DNA of 64,000 bases from Lachnospiraceae bacterium (lineage in GTDB: Bacteria > Bacillota > Clostridia > Lachnospirales > Lachnospiraceae). The translations under genes and the position numbers were made by a program. The stretch is from the NCBI GenBank assembly GCA_024696005.1, contig JAILHF010000055.1:49459-113458 (forward strand), read 5' to 3'. Positions 27,356 through 36,922 of this stretch are shown one piece after another. The notes below the pieces were generated by a model that was not told where the DNA came from, ran no database searches, and worked only from the letters and a program-made list of their open reading frames with translations. The first letter of the stretch is position 1, and each line of letters starts with the position of its first letter.

Positions 27356-28141
27356 CTACTCTTGCTTCAGGATATCGAGCACCCACTGGTCCTGTTTCAT
27401 GGCTTCGGTGCGCCTGCGGTAGTCGGGGAGTGTTTTTTCGATCTCACGGTAAAAGGCGGGGCTGTGATCGCGGTGCAGGGTATGGCATAGCTCATGGACC
27501 ACGACATAGTCGATCTCATAGAGGGAGAGCGTGATGAGCAGGAGGCTGTAGTTGATGCCGCATTTCGCGTTGCAGGAGCCCCAGTTGGTCCGGGCCGAGG
27601 AGATGCGGATCCGGGTGCAGGGAAAGCCGGTCAGCTTCGAAAACCGGGCTGTATGCTCCGTGAGGATGCGGCGTGCCTGCTCGCGGTACCAGTATGTAAG
27701 CATTGCCCTGTTCTGCCGCAGGATCTCCTCTTCGGGCAGAGCGATGAGGGAGATGTCCTTCGTGCGCAGACGCGGATGGGGCAGACAAAGAAACGTGCCG
27801 TCGTAGTCCGCGAGTCCGCCGCGGAAGCTTTCGGCATCGGCCAGAAACTGCTCCGGGCTGCTCAGGCGGACGTCACGGCCTGCGTGGTAGCGAAGCGTCA
27901 GCATGGCCCCGAGAAAGGGCACCCGGCTTTCGGGGGCGGCCGTGACCGAATCGGCGCGGTTTACGGAGCGCTTGCAGAGTGCCTGCCTTTCGGCGATCCA
28001 TTTCTGTTTTTCCGCGATAAAGGCATCGATCTCGGCGGCGCTGCTGTAAAGGGGAGCGCGCACGATCAGGCGCCCGTCGCTTTGGATCTCCAGGGCGATG
28101 CTTTTTCTTCGGCTTCGGATGATCTGTTCCTCTTTAATCAT
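27356..28141 (-). CDS. YgjP-type zinc metallopeptidase-like protein
   Basis: 261 aa; RSRRKSIALEI, ...DYVVVHELCHTLHRDHSPAFYREIEKTLPDYR. Confidence 0.88.
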   Translation of the reverse strand: MIKEEQIIRSRRKSIALEIQSDGRLIVRAPLYSSAAEIDAFIAEKQKWIAERQALCKRSVNRADSVTAAPESRVPFLGAMLTLRYHAGRDVRLSSPEQFLADAESFRGGLADYDGTFLCLPHPRLRTKDISLIALPEEEILRQNRAMLTYWYREQARRILTEHTARFSKLTGFPCTRIRISSARTNWGSCNAKCGINYSLLLITLSLYEIDYVVVHELCHTLHRDHSPAFYREIEKTLPDYRRRTEAMKQDQWVLDILKQE

Positions 28142-28202
28142 GTTTTTGATTATAGCAGAGAATTGTTTGGCGTGAAATGGGATTTTGTGGTATGATGGCT
28201 AC

Positions 28203-29252
28203 ATGAATGCCGGAATGAAGATGACAATCTGTGCGGGGCTGTGTGCCCTTTTTCTCGGTGGCTGCGGCGGAAGCGGGGAAACGCATCTGCAGAAGGGCAT
28301 GGAGGCGGTAGCCAGGCAGGAATACCGCAATGCCCTGGCGGAGCTGGACGGAGCGATCCGGGACGGCGAGGACAAGGAGCAGGCATATCGCGGGATGGGG
28401 CTGGCTTACATGGGACAGCAGGAATACGCAAAGGCCCTGGCGTCCTTTTCCAAAGCCCTGGGCGAAGCGGGGATCTATCCCGGCGAGACGGAATATGACA
28501 TCAATTACTACATGGCGATCTGCTATTACAAGCTGGGGGCTTATGACGAGGCGATCGGGCGTTACGACGCGATCACGGACCTGAAGCCCAAGGAACCCCG
28601 TGCCTGGTATCTGAAGGGCAACATGCAGCTCTGTCTGGAAGACATGGAAGGGGCGAAGGAGAGCTTCGAAAAGGCGGTTGCCATACGCAAGAACGATTAC
28701 GCGCTGTATATCGATATTTATGCGGCGCTGATGCAGCACGGCCTGGGAGCGGATGCGGCGGCCTATCTGGAGATGGTGGATGAGGCGGATCCCAAGACCG
28801 TTTCGGATTATGACAAAGGCCGTCTCTGTTTTTACCGTGGGGAATACACACAGGCGGGCAATTACCTGGAGCGTGCGCGTGAGTACGACAGCTCGAACAC
28901 GGAACTGATCACGCTGCTCGGAACCTGCTACAAGCAGCAGGGACAGATGGATAAGGCGGCAAGCGTGTACCAGGGCTTTGCCGAGGAGCATAACAATGCG
29001 CAGATCTGCAACCAGCTGGGGCTGTGCTACGCGGAAAGCGGGGATTACGAGCAGGCGCTGGCCGCGTTCCGGCGCGGCAAGGAGATCCGTGAGAACAATA
29101 CCTGCATGCAGACGCTCCGCTACAACGAGATCGCCTGCTGTGAATACCTGCAGGATTACGAAGGAGCGGCGGCTCTTCTTCAGGAATACATGGAAGTATA
29201 CGGCAAAACGGAAAAGCTGGAGAAGGAATACGCCTTCCTTACTACACGTTAG
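28203..29252 (+). CDS. TPR-repeat lipoprotein
   Basis: signal with lipobox LFLGGC; multiple TPRs (AYRGMGLAYMGQQEYAKALASFSKAL); start corrected to 28203. Confidence 0.8.
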   Translation: MNAGMKMTICAGLCALFLGGCGGSGETHLQKGMEAVARQEYRNALAELDGAIRDGEDKEQAYRGMGLAYMGQQEYAKALASFSKALGEAGIYPGETEYDINYYMAICYYKLGAYDEAIGRYDAITDLKPKEPRAWYLKGNMQLCLEDMEGAKESFEKAVAIRKNDYALYIDIYAALMQHGLGADAAAYLEMVDEADPKTVSDYDKGRLCFYRGEYTQAGNYLERAREYDSSNTELITLLGTCYKQQGQMDKAASVYQGFAEEHNNAQICNQLGLCYAESGDYEQALAAFRRGKEIRENNTCMQTLRYNEIACCEYLQDYEGAAALLQEYMEVYGKTEKLEKEYAFLTTR

Positions 29253-29303
29253 ACTAAACGCACAAAATTATTTCTTTTTTTTCTTTCATAATAAACAAAA
29301 ACG

Positions 29304-29351
29304 TTACTATATGTAGTAGTGGCGGTCAGCGGTAAACATAATATCTTGTGT
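29304..29351 (+). promoter_or_regulatory. tandem NrdR-box-like sites upstream of nrdD
   Basis: TTACTATATGTAGTAG (29304-29319) and ACATAATATCTTGTGT (29336-29351), start-to-start 32 bp. Confidence 0.65.
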
Positions 29352-29359
29352 TTCGCGGC

Positions 29360-29388
29360 TTGACTTTTCCCAAAGCCTTTGTTATGAT
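29360..29388 (+). promoter_or_regulatory. nrdD promoter TTGACT-N17-TATGAT
   Basis: TTGACT 29360-29365, TATGAT 29383-29388. Confidence 0.75.
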
Positions 29389-29592
29389 ATCCCTGCACGG
29401 TCAATCAAATACTTATGTAAACAAAATACTCTACGGCGTTCTGAGCCGGAAGCTACACGAAATAGCCTGAAATATGATTTTTATGGAGATTTTGTTTTGT
29501 TGACGCTTCAAACTGGTTTACATAACATCGAGAGAGACCGGCAGGGAAAAATAGAGGATGAAAGCAGAATAAGAGAGGGAAAGCGGGAAGTT

Positions 29593-31986
29593 ATGTTCAA
29601 AGTGATCAAGAGGGGCGGAGAAACGACGGATTTCATGCTGAGCAAGATCAGCGATGCGATCCGCAAGGCATTTGATGCCGAAGAGATGCAGTACAACAAC
29701 GATATCATCGACATGCTGAGCCTGCGCGTCACGGCGGATTTTCAGCAGAAGATCAAGGGCGATGAGATCCACGTGGAAGAGATCCAGGACAGTGTGGAAA
29801 AGGTTCTGGAAACGGCAGGCTACACTGCGGTAGCCAAGGCATATATCCTGTACCGCAAGCAGAGAGAAAAGATCCGCACGATGAAGAACACCATCCTGGA
29901 TTACAAGGAAGTGGTGAACAGCTATGTCAAGGTGGAAGACTGGCGTGTAAAGGAAAACTCCACCGTGACCTACTCCGTTGGCGGACTGATCCTTTCCAAT
30001 TCCGGCGCCGTTACGGCAAACTACTGGCTTTCCGAAATCTATGACGAGGAGATCGCGGAAGCGCACCGCAACGCGGATATCCATATTCATGACCTGGCCA
30101 TGCTGACCGGTTACTGCGCGGGCTGGTCCCTGAAGCAGCTGATCCAGGAAGGGCTCGGCGGCATCACCGGCAAGATCACATCTGCACCGGCGGCACATCT
30201 TTCCGTTCTCTGCAACCAGATGGTCAACTTCCTCGGGATCATGCAGAACGAATGGGCCGGCGCACAGGCTTTTTCCTCCTTTGATACGTATCTGGCACCT
30301 TTTGTCAAGGCAGATAACTTAAGCTACACCGAAGTCAAGAAATGCATCGAGACATTCATCTACGGCGTTAATACGCCGTCCCGCTGGGGCACGCAGGCTC
30401 CCTTCTCCAACATCACTCTGGACTGGACGGTCCCGAACGATCTGGCGGAGCTGCCGGCCATCGTGGGCGGAAAGGAGATGGATTTCAAATATAAGGACTG
30501 CAAAAAGGAAATGGACATGGTGAACAAGGCCTTCATCGAGGTCATGATCGAGGGCGACGCCAACGGACGCGGTTTCCAGTACCCGATCCCCACCTATTCC
30601 ATCACGAGCGACTTTGACTGGTCCGATACCGAGAACAACCGTCTGCTCTTCGAAATGACGAGCAAGTACGGCACACCTTATTTCTCGAATTACATCAATT
30701 CCGACATGGAGCCCAGCGACGTGCGAAGCATGTGCTGCCGTCTGCGCCTGGATCTGCGCGAACTGCGCAAAAAGACCGGCGGTTTCTTCGGCTCCGGCGA
30801 GAGCACCGGCAGCGTGGGTGTTGTCACGATCAACATGCCCCGCATCGCTTATCTCTCGGCAAACGAAGACGAATTCTTCCGCCGCCTGAACCGCATGATG
30901 GATATCGCGGCAAGAAGCCTGAAGGTAAAGCGCGGCGTGATCACCAAGCTGATGGAAGAGGGGCTCTATCCTTATACGCAGCGTTATCTGGGCAGCTTTG
31001 AGAACCACTTCTCCACGATCGGTCTTGTGGGAATGAACGAGGTGGGACTGAATGCGAACTGGCTGCGTGCCGACATGACCTCGCCCAAGACGCAGGCGTT
31101 CACCAAGAAGGTTTTGAACCACATGCGTGACCGTCTGTCCGAGTATCAGGTGGAGTACGGCGATCTTTATAACCTGGAAGCAACGCCGGCCGAGAGCACG
31201 TCCTATCGTCTTGCGAAGCACGACAAGGCGAAATGGCCCGGGATCCGCACGGCGGGACATGACGGTGACGTGCCTTACTACACCAACTCCTCGCATCTTC
31301 CCGTTGATTACACGGCGGATATCTTTGATGCGCTGGATATCCAGGATGAGTTGCAGACGCTTTACACTTCGGGAACCGTGTTCCATGCCTTCCTGGGAGA
31401 GAAGCTTCCGGACTGGCAGTCGGCGGCAAAGCTGGTGCGCACCATCGCGGAGAATTACAAGCTGCCGTATTACACGCTTTCACCGACCTATTCGATCTGC
31501 AGGGAGCACGGATATCTGGCCGGCGAAGTGAAGGCCTGCCCGCACTGCGGAAAGAAGACCGAGATCTATTCCCGCATCACCGGCTATTACCGTCCGGTCC
31601 AGAACTGGAATGACGGAAAGCTGCAGGAATACAAGAACCGTACCGAATACGATATCGCCAATTCCGTCCTCAAGAGACCCACGTCCGCGATCGTGACCGT
31701 AAACGGACTGGACGATGACGAGCCGGAGATCGAGTTCTCCCAGCCGGAGGAGGTGCGTTATCTCTTCACGACGAAGAAGTGCCCGAACTGCAAGCTGGCC
31801 AAGGAAGCGTTGAAGAACATTCCTTATGTCCTGATGGATGCGGAGGAGAATCCGGAGCTGGCGTACAAATACAAGGTCCGCCAGGCACCCACGCTGGTGG
31901 TCGTCAACAGTGATCAGGTCCGAAAGTTTTCCAACCTGTCCAACATCGTGCAGTATGCGGAGGAAAACGCACTAGTAGGTGTATGA
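29593..31986 (+). CDS. nrdD: anaerobic (class III) ribonucleoside-triphosphate reductase with C-terminal thioredoxin/glutaredoxin-like domain
   Basis: N-terminal ATP-cone; CPHCGKKTEIYSRITGYYRPVQNWNDGK zinc site and glycyl-radical loop; C-terminal LFTTKKCPNCKLAKEAL...APTLVVV; start corrected to 29593. Confidence 0.93.
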   Translation: MFKVIKRGGETTDFMLSKISDAIRKAFDAEEMQYNNDIIDMLSLRVTADFQQKIKGDEIHVEEIQDSVEKVLETAGYTAVAKAYILYRKQREKIRTMKNTILDYKEVVNSYVKVEDWRVKENSTVTYSVGGLILSNSGAVTANYWLSEIYDEEIAEAHRNADIHIHDLAMLTGYCAGWSLKQLIQEGLGGITGKITSAPAAHLSVLCNQMVNFLGIMQNEWAGAQAFSSFDTYLAPFVKADNLSYTEVKKCIETFIYGVNTPSRWGTQAPFSNITLDWTVPNDLAELPAIVGGKEMDFKYKDCKKEMDMVNKAFIEVMIEGDANGRGFQYPIPTYSITSDFDWSDTENNRLLFEMTSKYGTPYFSNYINSDMEPSDVRSMCCRLRLDLRELRKKTGGFFGSGESTGSVGVVTINMPRIAYLSANEDEFFRRLNRMMDIAARSLKVKRGVITKLMEEGLYPYTQRYLGSFENHFSTIGLVGMNEVGLNANWLRADMTSPKTQAFTKKVLNHMRDRLSEYQVEYGDLYNLEATPAESTSYRLAKHDKAKWPGIRTAGHDGDVPYYTNSSHLPVDYTADIFDALDIQDELQTLYTSGTVFHAFLGEKLPDWQSAAKLVRTIAENYKLPYYTLSPTYSICREHGYLAGEVKACPHCGKKTEIYSRITGYYRPVQNWNDGKLQEYKNRTEYDIANSVLKRPTSAIVTVNGLDDDEPEIEFSQPEEVRYLFTTKKCPNCKLAKEALKNIPYVLMDAEENPELAYKYKVRQAPTLVVVNSDQVRKFSNLSNIVQYAEENALVGV

Positions 31987-32029
31987 GCTTGAAAAAGCCC
32001 TATACATTTTCGAACAAATCATTTATAAT

Positions 32030-32064
32030 AAGACTGTGTGTGTCAGGCACACAGTCTTTTATTA
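32030..32064 (+). terminator. terminator of nrdD, abutting a downstream -10 hexamer
   Basis: AAGACTGTGTG-tgtcagg-CACACAGTCTT + TTATT. Confidence 0.75.
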
Positions 32065-32085
32065 AAAAAAGGAGGGGAAAGAAAG

Positions 32086-32709
32086 ATGTTTTGTGAAAAG
32101 TGCGGAACACAGGTGCCCGACGGAAGTTCGGTATGTCCGAATTGCGGAGCACCGTTGTCGACCGGAGCAAAAGTGGGGAGCGCGGTCAGCGCAGCAGCCG
32201 GTGCGGCACAGGATGTTTTCGGTCAGGCAGAGCAGTCTCTTGGGAGCGCACTCAACAACGTCAGCCAGAGCATGGGAGGACCGAACCTCCAGCAGTCGCC
32301 GACGGGCGGACCTCTGAAGACGGACCGCAGCCTGGTAATGTACATCCTTTTGACGATCGTTACCTGCGGCATTTACGGTTACTACTTTGTGTACACCATG
32401 GCAAGAGATGTGAACATCGCCTGCGAAGGTGACGGAGAACAGACGGCCGGCCTGGTGGCCTTCATCGTGCTGAGCATGGTGACCTGCGGCTTCTATGCAT
32501 ACTACTGGTACTACAAGATGGCCAATCGTCTGCAGGCCAATGCACCCCGTTACGGTCTGAACTTTACCGAGAACGGGACCACCGTACTGCTCTGGTGCGT
32601 GATCGGTATGTTTGTCTGCGGCATCGGTCCCTTTGTTGCCATGTACATCCTGATCAAGAACACCAACGAGATCTGCACCGGTTATAACCGGGCTAACGGT
32701 TTCATGTAA
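32086..32709 (+). CDS. zinc-ribbon DUF4234-like membrane protein
   Basis: MFCEKCGTQVPDGSSVCPNCGAPL then repeated ILLTIVTCGIYGYYFVY / IVLSMVTCGFYAYYWYY; start corrected. Confidence 0.8.
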   Translation: MFCEKCGTQVPDGSSVCPNCGAPLSTGAKVGSAVSAAAGAAQDVFGQAEQSLGSALNNVSQSMGGPNLQQSPTGGPLKTDRSLVMYILLTIVTCGIYGYYFVYTMARDVNIACEGDGEQTAGLVAFIVLSMVTCGFYAYYWYYKMANRLQANAPRYGLNFTENGTTVLLWCVIGMFVCGIGPFVAMYILIKNTNEICTGYNRANGFM

Positions 32710-32727
32710 GCATTCGTCGCAAATACG

Positions 32728-32756
32728 GCCCGCCTTCGAAAGAGGGCGGGCTTTTT
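32728..32756 (+). terminator. rho-independent terminator
   Basis: GCCCGCC/GGCGGGC + TTTTT. Confidence 0.85.
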
Positions 32757-32778
32757 CAAAGGGAATGGGAGGCATCCG

Positions 32779-33708
32779 ATGATCGACAGGCTGATCGAAA
32801 AAATTGAGAAGACGGGAGCACCGATCGTGGTGGGGCTCGACCCGACCATGAAGCTGATCCCGCCGCAGATATTGAAGAAACACATGGATGAGAGAGGAGA
32901 ATGCCCGGAAGCGGTGGCGGATGCCATGACGGAATACAACCGGGGGCTGATCGATGCCGTTGCGGATCTTGTTCCGGCGGTGAAACCCCAGATCGCTATG
33001 TATGAGGCTTTCGGCCTTGCGGGACTGACGGCCTTTGCGGAGACGGTCCGCTATGCGAAAGAGAAGGGGCTGGTGGTGATCGGCGACGTCAAAAGGGGCG
33101 ATATCGGTTCCACATCGGAAGCCTATGCCCAGGCCCATCTGGGAAAGTGCGTGATCGGCGAAAAGACCTTCCGCGGTTTTGAGGAGGATTTTGCCACGGT
33201 CAATCCCTATCTGGGCAGCGACGGCGTAAAGCCTTTCGTCAAGGTATGCGCCGAAGAGAAGAAAGGGATCTTTGTGCTGGTAAAGACGTCCAACCCTTCC
33301 AGCGGGGAGTTTCAGGACCGGGAGATCGACGGTCGCCCGCTCTATCAGCTGGTGGGAGAAAAGGTCGCGGAATGGGGCGAAGAACTGATGGGCAGCCGCG
33401 GATACAGCTATGTGGGGGCAGTGGCCGGAGCCACCTGGCCCCACCAGGGAAAGCAGATCCGCCAGCTGATGCCGAAGAGCTATATCCTGGTACCGGGATA
33501 CGGAGCCCAGGGAGGAAAGGGAGCGGATCTGGTCCACTTCTTCAACAAGGACGGCCTCGGGGCGATCATCAATTCCTCACGCGGCATCATCGGGGCTTAC
33601 CAGCAGGAGAAGTATGCGTCCTACGGGGCGGAAGCTTATGCGGATGCGGCACGCGCGGCCGTGATCGACATGAAGGAAGATATCGCGCAGGCACTGTCAA
33701 ATCTCTAA
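32779..33708 (+). CDS. pyrF: orotidine-5'-phosphate decarboxylase
   Basis: IVVGLDPTMKLIP, VIGDVKRGDIGSTSEAYAQ. Confidence 0.93.
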   Translation: MIDRLIEKIEKTGAPIVVGLDPTMKLIPPQILKKHMDERGECPEAVADAMTEYNRGLIDAVADLVPAVKPQIAMYEAFGLAGLTAFAETVRYAKEKGLVVIGDVKRGDIGSTSEAYAQAHLGKCVIGEKTFRGFEEDFATVNPYLGSDGVKPFVKVCAEEKKGIFVLVKTSNPSSGEFQDREIDGRPLYQLVGEKVAEWGEELMGSRGYSYVGAVAGATWPHQGKQIRQLMPKSYILVPGYGAQGGKGADLVHFFNKDGLGAIINSSRGIIGAYQQEKYASYGAEAYADAARAAVIDMKEDIAQALSNL

Positions 33709-33724
33709 AGGGGAGGAAAAAGAG

Positions 33725-35122
33725 ATGCAGAAAGAAGCGGTAAAGGACAATGCGATCTACGATGCGAAAAAACTGGGTATTCCCAGAATGCTCATTCTGG
33801 GACTGCAGCACATGTTTGCCATGTTCGGCGCAACCATACTGGTGCCGATCCTGGTCAATTCCTACTTCCACGGTGAAGGGCTTTCCGTTCAGGTGACGCT
33901 CTTCTTCGCCGGAGTCGGAACACTTTTCTTCCATCTGTGCACGAAACTGAAGGTACCGGCGTTCCTCGGTTCCTCCTTTGCTTTCCTGGGCGGCTTTGCA
34001 ACGGTGGCGGAGCTGAATGTCGGGCCTTTTGCCGACATGAGCTACGGGGAGAAGCTTCCCTATGCCTGCGGCGGCATCGTCGTGGCAGGTCTTCTGTACC
34101 TGATCCTGGCACTGGTGATCCGTCTGGTCGGGGTGGAGAACGTGATGCGTTTCCTCCCGCCCGTGGTGACGGGCCCCATCATCATCTGCATCGGCTTAAG
34201 CCTTGCGCCTTCGGCCGTGAGCAATGCCTCCACCTGCTGGCCCCTGGCGCTGATCGCGCTCGCGGTGGTCGTGATCTTCAATATCTGGGGGAAAGGGATG
34301 TTCAAGATCATCCCCATCCTTCTGGGTGTGGTGATCTCCTACGTGGCGGCCCTGATCATGAACGCCTGCGGCATGACCAATGCGGACGGCAGCGCGATCC
34401 TCAATTTTGAGCCCATCGCGAAGGCATCCTGGGTAGGCCTGCCGCCTTTCCTCTTTGCCAAGTTCGATATCACGGCGATCCTGGTGATGGCGCCCATCGC
34501 CCTTGCCACCATGATGGAGCACATCGGCGACATTTCCGCCATCTCCGCCACCACGGGACGGAACTTCATCCAGGATCCCGGCCTGCATCGCACCCTTCTG
34601 GGCGACGGCATGGCCACCTCCCTGGCGGCCCTCTTCGGCGGCCCGGCCAACACCACCTACGGAGAGAACACGGGTGTGCTGGAGCTTTCCAAGGTCTATG
34701 ATCCCACGGTGGTCCGCATCGCGGCGGCCTTCGCCCTGGTACTGAGCTTCATCCCCAAGGTATCGGATCTGATCGGGACCATGCCTTCGGCGATCATCGG
34801 CGGGATCAGCTTCATCCTTTACGGAATGATCAGTGCGATTGGCGTGCGCAACATCGTGGAGAACAAGGTGAATCTGACAAAGTCCCGCAACCTGATCATC
34901 GCGGCGGTGATCCTTGTCTGCGGACTGGGCTTCTCGGGCGGCCTGACCTTCACCATCGGTTCCACCAGCATCACCCTGACCGCACTGGCGATCGCGGCCA
35001 TCGCAGGCATCCTGCTGAACGCGATCCTTCCCGGAAACGATTATCATTTCGGAAAGAATCCTGAGGGCGACATCAACCGCGGCCTGAGCTTTAACATAAA
35101 CGAAAAGGAAGAGGAAGAATAA
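33725..35122 (+). CDS. uraA: uracil permease (NCS2 family)
   Basis: [38 protein letters not shown]. Confidence 0.9.
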   Translation: MQKEAVKDNAIYDAKKLGIPRMLILGLQHMFAMFGATILVPILVNSYFHGEGLSVQVTLFFAGVGTLFFHLCTKLKVPAFLGSSFAFLGGFATVAELNVGPFADMSYGEKLPYACGGIVVAGLLYLILALVIRLVGVENVMRFLPPVVTGPIIICIGLSLAPSAVSNASTCWPLALIALAVVVIFNIWGKGMFKIIPILLGVVISYVAALIMNACGMTNADGSAILNFEPIAKASWVGLPPFLFAKFDITAILVMAPIALATMMEHIGDISAISATTGRNFIQDPGLHRTLLGDGMATSLAALFGGPANTTYGENTGVLELSKVYDPTVVRIAAAFALVLSFIPKVSDLIGTMPSAIIGGISFILYGMISAIGVRNIVENKVNLTKSRNLIIAAVILVCGLGFSGGLTFTIGSTSITLTALAIAAIAGILLNAILPGNDYHFGKNPEGDINRGLSFNINEKEEEE

Positions 35123-35148
35123 ATACAAAGACAACGGAGGACGGAAGA

Positions 35149-35793
35149 ATGGACTTTACGAAGGAACCCAATATCTACATCCTGGATCATCCCCTGATCC
35201 AGCACAAGATCACCCGCCTGCGGGACAAGAGCACCGGAACGGCGGAATTCCGCAAGGTCGCGGGCGAGATCGCCATGCTCATGGGCTACGAGGCCCTGCG
35301 CGACCTGGAAACCGAAAACATCGAGATCGAGACCCCGATCGAAAAGACCTCCAGCCCGGTGATCGCCGGCCGCAAGCAGGCCGTGGTGCCGATCCTCAGA
35401 GCGGGGCTTGGCATGACCGAGGGCATCTTAAGCCTCCTGCCCACGGCAAAGGTGGGGCACATCGGGATGTACCGTGACGAGGTGACTCACAAGCCCCACA
35501 GCTATTACTGCAAGCTTCCCAATCCCATCAACGAGCGCATCATCATCGTGACGGATCCCATGCTGGCAACAGGCGGTTCGGCAGTGGACGCGATCAATTT
35601 CATCAAGGAAAAGGGCGGGCGCATGATCAAGTTCATGTGCATCATCGCAGCGCCGGAGGGCCTGAAGAACCTTCACGAGAAGCATCCGGATGTGCAGATC
35701 TACGTGGGCCATCTGGACCGGGAGCTCAACGAGAACGCCTATATCTGCCCGGGCCTGGGCGATGCCGGCGACAGGATCTTCGGAACCAAGTAA
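35149..35793 (+). CDS. upp: uracil phosphoribosyltransferase
   Basis: [34 protein letters not shown]. Confidence 0.94.
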   Translation: MDFTKEPNIYILDHPLIQHKITRLRDKSTGTAEFRKVAGEIAMLMGYEALRDLETENIEIETPIEKTSSPVIAGRKQAVVPILRAGLGMTEGILSLLPTAKVGHIGMYRDEVTHKPHSYYCKLPNPINERIIIVTDPMLATGGSAVDAINFIKEKGGRMIKFMCIIAAPEGLKNLHEKHPDVQIYVGHLDRELNENAYICPGLGDAGDRIFGTK

Positions 35794-35805
35794 GGGGGGA
35801 AGCCC

Positions 35806-36075
35806 ATGAAGCTGATTCTTGTACGGGAGAACGAGAGCCCGGAGGATTACGACGAGTCCGTGCGCAAGCTCAAGCGCTGCCTGGTGGACGGCGGCCTGAC
35901 CGGAAAGATCCCCACCCTGGATTACATCCGGCCGGACGGAAAGTATACGGACGAGTACATCGAGGACATGATACAGGAGATGATCGCGCGCGTGGGCGCG
36001 GAGCACATGATGCGGCAGCCCCTGTTTGACGCAGTGGTGCTGCTGCGCCGTCTGGAGAGCAGTCAGGAAGTTTGA
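35806..36075 (+). CDS. hypothetical protein
   Basis: 89-aa ORF in operon context; no family recognised. Confidence 0.5.
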   Translation: MKLILVRENESPEDYDESVRKLKRCLVDGGLTGKIPTLDYIRPDGKYTDEYIEDMIQEMIARVGAEHMMRQPLFDAVVLLRRLESSQEV

Positions 36076-36842
36076 AGACCGAGATCATATACAGCAGGAA
36101 CCGAAAAGAGGACATTGACCGCGCGCTGGAAGAGATCGCGGCCTTTCGCAGACAGTATGCCTCTGTGCTGACCGTGACGGACGGGCGCAGGGGCGAGGCG
36201 CTCTGCGGCGGGCTGATGATCTGCGGCGCGGTCACCGGTCTTGTCCTGGACAGCCTGATCACCCTTCCGCTTCTGCATCTCGGGATCTTCTTCCTGGGCC
36301 ACAGCTTCGCGGCAAAGAAAAGCATCGCAAGCTGGATCAGGGAGAACATGATCCGGAAGCGCTGCGCGGGGCTGATCGAGTCCGATGCCACGCTCGAAGG
36401 CCTGGTAAAGGATCTGGAAGAGCTCGGCGCTTATGTGGAGATCTCGAATGTCATGCAGGAATGCTACGAGCGCTATCAGGGGAAGATGGACGTGCGCGTG
36501 GATGAGCGGCGTGACGACAACGGGGAGAGCTGCCATGTCCTGAGCATCATTACCGACGGCTATTCGGACGATATCGGCAAAAGCGGCAGGGTAAAGATCC
36601 CGGGCATGACGAGGAGCTTTCCCATCTCCCCGGAAGCCTTTCAGAAGATCTTCCGCCGCGGCGTGATCGATTTTTCCTGGCTGGACGGACAGCTCAGCAC
36701 CTGTGCGCAGCGCATGCGGGCACTCCGGGAGGAGATCGGCGCCTTCGGTGCCGGAGCGCAAAAGGCCCTTCCGATGAAAGAAACGCCGGATGCCGTGGAA
36801 TTCCGGGACATCGGGGATAATCCCAGGGATATTCTCGATTAG
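36072..36842 (+). CDS. hypothetical protein with one hydrophobic segment
   Basis: 256-aa ORF, TTG start overlapping the previous stop; MICGAVTGLVLDSLITLPLLHLGIFFLG. Confidence 0.55.
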   Translation: MKTEIIYSRNRKEDIDRALEEIAAFRRQYASVLTVTDGRRGEALCGGLMICGAVTGLVLDSLITLPLLHLGIFFLGHSFAAKKSIASWIRENMIRKRCAGLIESDATLEGLVKDLEELGAYVEISNVMQECYERYQGKMDVRVDERRDDNGESCHVLSIITDGYSDDIGKSGRVKIPGMTRSFPISPEAFQKIFRRGVIDFSWLDGQLSTCAQRMRALREEIGAFGAGAQKALPMKETPDAVEFRDIGDNPRDILD

Positions 36843-36871
36843 TTGAAAAAAGATGGAAAGTATGGTAAAGT

Positions 36872-36905
36872 ATCACTGTCTGTGCTTGCAGACAGTGATT
36901 CTTTA
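36872..36905 (+). terminator. hairpin ATCACTGTCTG/CAGACAGTGAT overlapping the putative pyrE promoter
   Basis: 11-bp perfect inverted repeat followed by TCTTTATT; TTGAAA (36843)-N17-TAAAGT (36866) immediately upstream. Confidence 0.65.
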
Positions 36906-36922
36906 TTGAAAGGAAAGCCGGA

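Noticed and set aside
27059-27534. Small ORFs on both strands across 27042-27350
   Set aside because: Overlap the palindromic element; frames on both strands reflect GC-rich inverted repeats, no motifs
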